From Thermothelomyces thermophilus ATCC 42464 (taxonomy: Eukaryota; Ascomycota; Sordariomycetes; Sordariales; Chaetomiaceae), in contig NC_016477.1 in the NCBI RefSeq assembly GCF_000226095.1, forward strand, positions 3,782,001 to 3,846,000: a DNA stretch of 64,000 nt, read 5' to 3'. Below, one piece after another: positions 60,735 to 64,000 of this stretch (its first letter is position 1; every line of letters begins with the position of its first letter). Below the pieces are notes generated by a model. That model made no database searches. It was given only the letters and a program-made list of their open reading frames with translations, and had not been told where the DNA came from. Both the position numbers and the translations under genes were made by a program.

Positions 60735-61886
60735 TCCATCAATTGGAACCATCTTCCATCAGCCCGATTGTGGTCGCGTCCGGGCCGCCGAGGAGCAAGG
60801 GGGCACCGCGCTGCTGCGGGGGAAAGAGGCCACGCTCCTGGATGGCGAGCCTGCTGCTGCTGCTGCCGTTGACACTGTCGCGCTTGCTAACCATGGCGTT
60901 GTAGTTCTGGCCGTAGAGGGTCAGGTTGGCCGTGTTGGTGAGGGACGAAGGGACAAGCCGGTGCAACAATAGGCCTGGAAGCCGCCGGTGCAGGTCAGCT
61001 CGCGTCAGGTCGCTAACCTGGCCGTTCTCGTTGGTCGTGTACGAGTTGGTGTTGCGGGCGACGACGGTGACCTCTGGGTCGCTGCAGGCGGGCGAGCAGG
61101 GGAAGCCGACGCCGCGGAAGCCCTCCCGCCGGCAGGAGCCTATGGTGGTGCCCGGAGCGCAGCACAGCGTCTGGACCTCCCCGGGGGGGACACCGAGTTA
61201 CGCTGAATGCCGGCGACCTGGCCGCGGGCCTCGGTGACGTCGAAGTAGCCCGTGGTTGCAACCGCCGCCGCACAGGGTCCAGTAGCAGCTCGAGGCGACG
61301 GCCTTCTGCAGCGTCGCGTTTGCCAGCTGCTTCATGTACGATTCGGCCGCCTCCTCTGAGATGCCGTTGGCCGGGCCAGTGCCCAGCAGGTCCTTCTTGC
61401 TGCTGCCCTTGGCGTCGTCCTGATCCAGTGCCCACTGAGAGGAATGAGCGAACCCTTGGTTAGCGATCACGGTTACGGCTACGAGGCCAACGTTCGAGGA
61501 TCTTTTTTTTAAAAAAAAAGAAAAGAAGAAAAATCTGCTTACAATCATGATGCATCCCAGACACAAGTTATTGGCCAGGGCGATCTTCTGCTGCACGTTG
61601 ACACCGTCGTCGTAGCTCACCCGCTGGTCCGTGTTCCAGGTCAGCCAGCGGACGCCGGCGGTGGCGTCGTACGACTCCTTGCCGGCTCCCGAGGCCAGGA
61701 CGCGCTTGATCTCGGCGTTGGAGAGGGTACCGGAGGAGCGGGTGCACCCGTACCAACCCGGGCCGAGGACGACTTTGGAGGGGCTGACGCCGGCGCGCCA
61801 CAGCAGGGACAGGCCTTCACAGATCTCGGTCAGGTTGGTGTGGGGGCGGATATAAGACCCCGTGAACTTGTTGGTCGAGTCCCGGA
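60735..61886 (-). pseudogene. GH18 chitinase (killer-toxin-like, subgroup C type), truncated and frameshifted
   Basis: Reading leftwards from 61,886: DSTNKFTGSYIRPHTNLTEI, LLWRAGVSPSKVVLGPGWYG, TLSNAEIKRVL, a WLTWNTDQRVSYDD segment, NNLCLGCIMI, an intron (about 61,435-61,550), then WALDQDD, CYWTLCGGGC and a Cys-rich tail with NTNSYTTNENGQVSDL. These are the C-terminal half of the barrel and the tail of large fungal chitinases. The catalytic DGxDxDWE region is missing, roughly 25-30 residues are lost after GWYG, and at least two frameshifts lie in the tail (about 61,250-61,270 and near 61,010). Not functional. Live relatives cleave chitin in walls or during attack on other fungi. Confidence 0.75.
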
Positions 61887-62840
61887 TGACGTGAACACCA
61901 TAACCGACGAGATGGCAGCCCTGACCAACATCTACGACCGGGATCTGGTATGTAATTATGTGCCCCCCTTTTTTTCAGCGTCTACCTACCTAATTAGATA
62001 CCTGCCTTACTTGAGCCCGTGATGAACTTGCGAGCAGAGAGAATTCAACAGCTGACTCCCTCCCACCAGTTCTGCGACGAATGCATCCTGAAGCTTTATC
62101 GCCAACGTCTGCTGGACCCCTGGCTGCCCGTCAGCAGTCACACGGATTAATTACCTGATCGATCAATTTGACTCTCTTCAAAAGAACTGCTCCACGACAC
62201 TGCCCTACACCACATCCGCCTCGGCCTTATTCATCGGTGCTGCCGAGCCTACCGCCACCACCATTTCTGGCGGCGTCACGGCCACGACGGACGGGCCGAC
62301 GACCACACCGACCTGCGACGGCCAGGTCGTGGAGCCAATAGAAAACCCGGGCGGCACGTTCCCCAAGCCCAACGCGACCGTCACGGCACCCGGCGCCACG
62401 GGGTCGCCGACCTACTACAAGCCAGCCACGCCGGCGCACCCGACCGAGTCCGGGACCATCAGCGAGTGCGGCAATTACTACCTCGTCGTGTCAGGCGATG
62501 ACTGCTTCACCGTCTGCCAACGCTTCGGCTCAACTTCACCCAGCTGCAGGCGTACAACCCGCACCTGACCGACGACTGCCTCAACCTGTGGCTCAGCTAT
62601 GACGTCTGCGTCGCCCCCGTCACCCCGTAGGCCGTGTCGACCGACGGGACCTGCCCGCCTGGGGTGACGTGCGTCGGCAGCGGCTTTGGCGACTGCTGCT
62701 CGCCCTACGGCATCTGCGGCAGCACTAGCGACTACTGCTCCGGCGACAACTGCTACAGCGGCGTCTGCACCCCCCGATGTTGCTGGCGCTGCTGCTGCTG
62801 CTGCGCGGTACAGAACCCTAGAGCTAATACTAATTGATGC
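61887..62840 (+). pseudogene. LysM/chitin-binding (ChtBD1) protein, truncated and frameshifted
   Basis: Opens inside a coding frame (NTITDEMAALTNIYDRDL), then an intron (61,950 to about 62,069, GTATGT...CACCAG), [15 protein letters not shown], and a 4-nt TAAT insertion at about 62,150 that shifts the frame before YLIDQFDSLQKNCSTT. After a Thr/Pro linker a LysM-like unit follows ([16 protein letters not shown]), with a 1-nt deletion at about 62,530, then [16 protein letters not shown], a TAG at about 62,628, and an eight-Cys chitin-binding unit (CPPGVTC...CCSPYGICG). LysM and chitinase genes are often divergent neighbours in fungi. Here both have lost their 5' ends at the shared junction. Confidence 0.75.
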
Positions 62841-64000
62841 TGCTGGGGGGGGAAAATCCGTAATCAAATAAATGAGATACAAAATGAACCAAACAGCATT
62901 TGGGAACTGGTACTGTACCTCAGAGGATAATACGTAGGTAATTAACTAAGGCGTTGACTGCATAATAGGAAAAGTGCGTAACATGATTGCAGTTGCTCGT
63001 CGTAGCCTCGAATTCGGATTCTGTCAGTAAATTGGATCGGGAATTATTTCCTCATAGGGAAAGCACACACAGCAAGTGGGGTTGGCTGCTGGCAGCAGCT
63101 TACTCGTAAGAAATCAACAGCAAAGGACCCCATTGTAGTTCGACGAGGAAAGAGCACCTCAAGTGCAACAACTGGGCAGAGAAGCTGCGGCCTCCTCCTG
63201 CGTGCCCGAGAACTCAGACTTCGTTGCTTCCAGGAAGCATCACCGGTTCTTCATTGTCATAGCTGCTGTGAACCAACCATGGCGTTCAATTGATTTTGCC
63301 CTTCAATCTTCTGCGTCTGCTGAGAAGGGTCCAAAACTGGTAGCTATAAGGACAGAAAACCGCACCCTTTAAACAACAAAGAAGACCAGAAGCTGTCGTC
63401 ATTACTATTTAGGAGGGCGAGAACGTGAATCTGGACCTGGTTGTTATTTATTTTTTTGGGACCAAATTGCTGACTTAGCAGAAGGTAATCACGTACTAAG
63501 GACGTTTTCGGCATATTAAAACGGTCGACCTTATATCCGGTCAGTTTTTACTATTCCATTCCTTAACTCCGTTTTCTATCATACCAAGGTATGATCCTAA
63601 CATCGCCCTGTGGCCATTAGTTTCACTAACGTGTTTGTTAATCTTATCTCTAGCCAACTAAACGTGTTTGTGGCCCTTCTCTCATGCAAGGCGCAGCAGC
63701 TGAGTTCCCAACTGGGCTTGCGGGGTAAATTCAGAACGATGACTGGCGGATGTGTTGGGGTTATATAGTAAGCCTTAGAAGTTACGAATACGTGATATCT
63801 TCCGGCTCCCGGGCAGGGCGAACGATGAAGAGATTTGAATTGCGCTCTAGCCCGGGCCGCCAGACGAAGTACTTGTCGGATGCCGATCCTACCGGACAGC
63901 GCCTCATATATATCCTCCTCTCTAGCAGCGTCGCCCGGAGTTGACCAGCAGCTCGCTTAATGGCGTGTACCCCTCGTTCGTCAGGCCGGTACGATGGCAC
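62841..64000. other. no gene recognised
   Basis: 1.2 kb without a convincing coding region, RNA gene or repeat. Open frames at 63,163-63,372 and 63,782-64,000 lack protein character; the latter runs off the window and could be the edge of something larger. Confidence 0.4.

Noticed and set aside
60988-61206. Plus-strand open frames across the chitinase fragment
   Set aside because: The minus strand carries the recognisable GH18 protein; these are shadows.

Overview
The window comes from a filamentous ascomycete (Pezizomycotina). Short GT-AG introns, GC-rich genes, a non-reducing polyketide synthase and a sharply bounded AT-rich block of repeats damaged by RIP (repeat-induced point mutation) all point that way. 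It falls into two contrasting halves.

Bases 1 to about 35,060 are a stack of dead LTR retrotransposons. The outermost is a Ty1/copia element on the minus strand, whose reverse transcriptase lies at about 250-1,060. Four copies of one roughly 7.6 kb Ty3/gypsy chromovirus sit inside it like Russian dolls: A (3,725-34,114) lies in the copia element, B (10,646-33,442) lies in A, and C (16,182-23,791) and D (23,801-31,386) both lie in B's integrase, a few bases apart. Every insertion has a matching 5-bp target duplication (TCTCT, AAGAG, GTGAT, TCTAT). After removing the inserts, the four copies measure 7,588, 7,591, 7,610 and 7,586 bp. Almost all in-frame breaks are TAG or TAA where Gln or Trp is expected, as RIP predicts. 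Beyond ordinary gag-pol the elements show two unusual features. Just inside the 5' LTR is a site complementary to an LTR segment about 265 bp from the LTR start, and this pairing co-varies between subfamilies, suggesting self-primed reverse transcription. On the opposite strand near the 3' end there is a conserved ORF of about 128 codons.

Bases 35,061 to 37,473 are a transition zone with gene debris, including a possible DUF3435-type C-terminal fragment. From 37,474 to 59,759 lies a polyketide gene cluster: a stand-alone protein joining a serine-less acyl carrier domain to a PKS-type C-methyltransferase (minus), a secreted multicopper oxidase (plus), a membrane protein of the DUF1295/steroid-reductase-like group (minus), a 14-helix MFS exporter (plus), a small EthD-domain protein (minus), and a 2,290-residue SAT-KS-AT-PT-ACP-ACP-TE synthase (plus). 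The likely logic is that the synthase makes an aromatic polyketide, the EthD protein and perhaps the methyltransferase and membrane enzyme tailor it, the oxidase oxidises or couples it outside the cell as in pigment pathways, and the MFS protein exports it. No transcription factor, monooxygenase or O-methyltransferase gene was recognised.

From about 60,700 to 62,840 lies a decayed divergent pair, a GH18 chitinase (minus) and a LysM/chitin-binding protein (plus). Both have lost their 5' ends at one shared junction. Nothing recognisable follows to 64,000.
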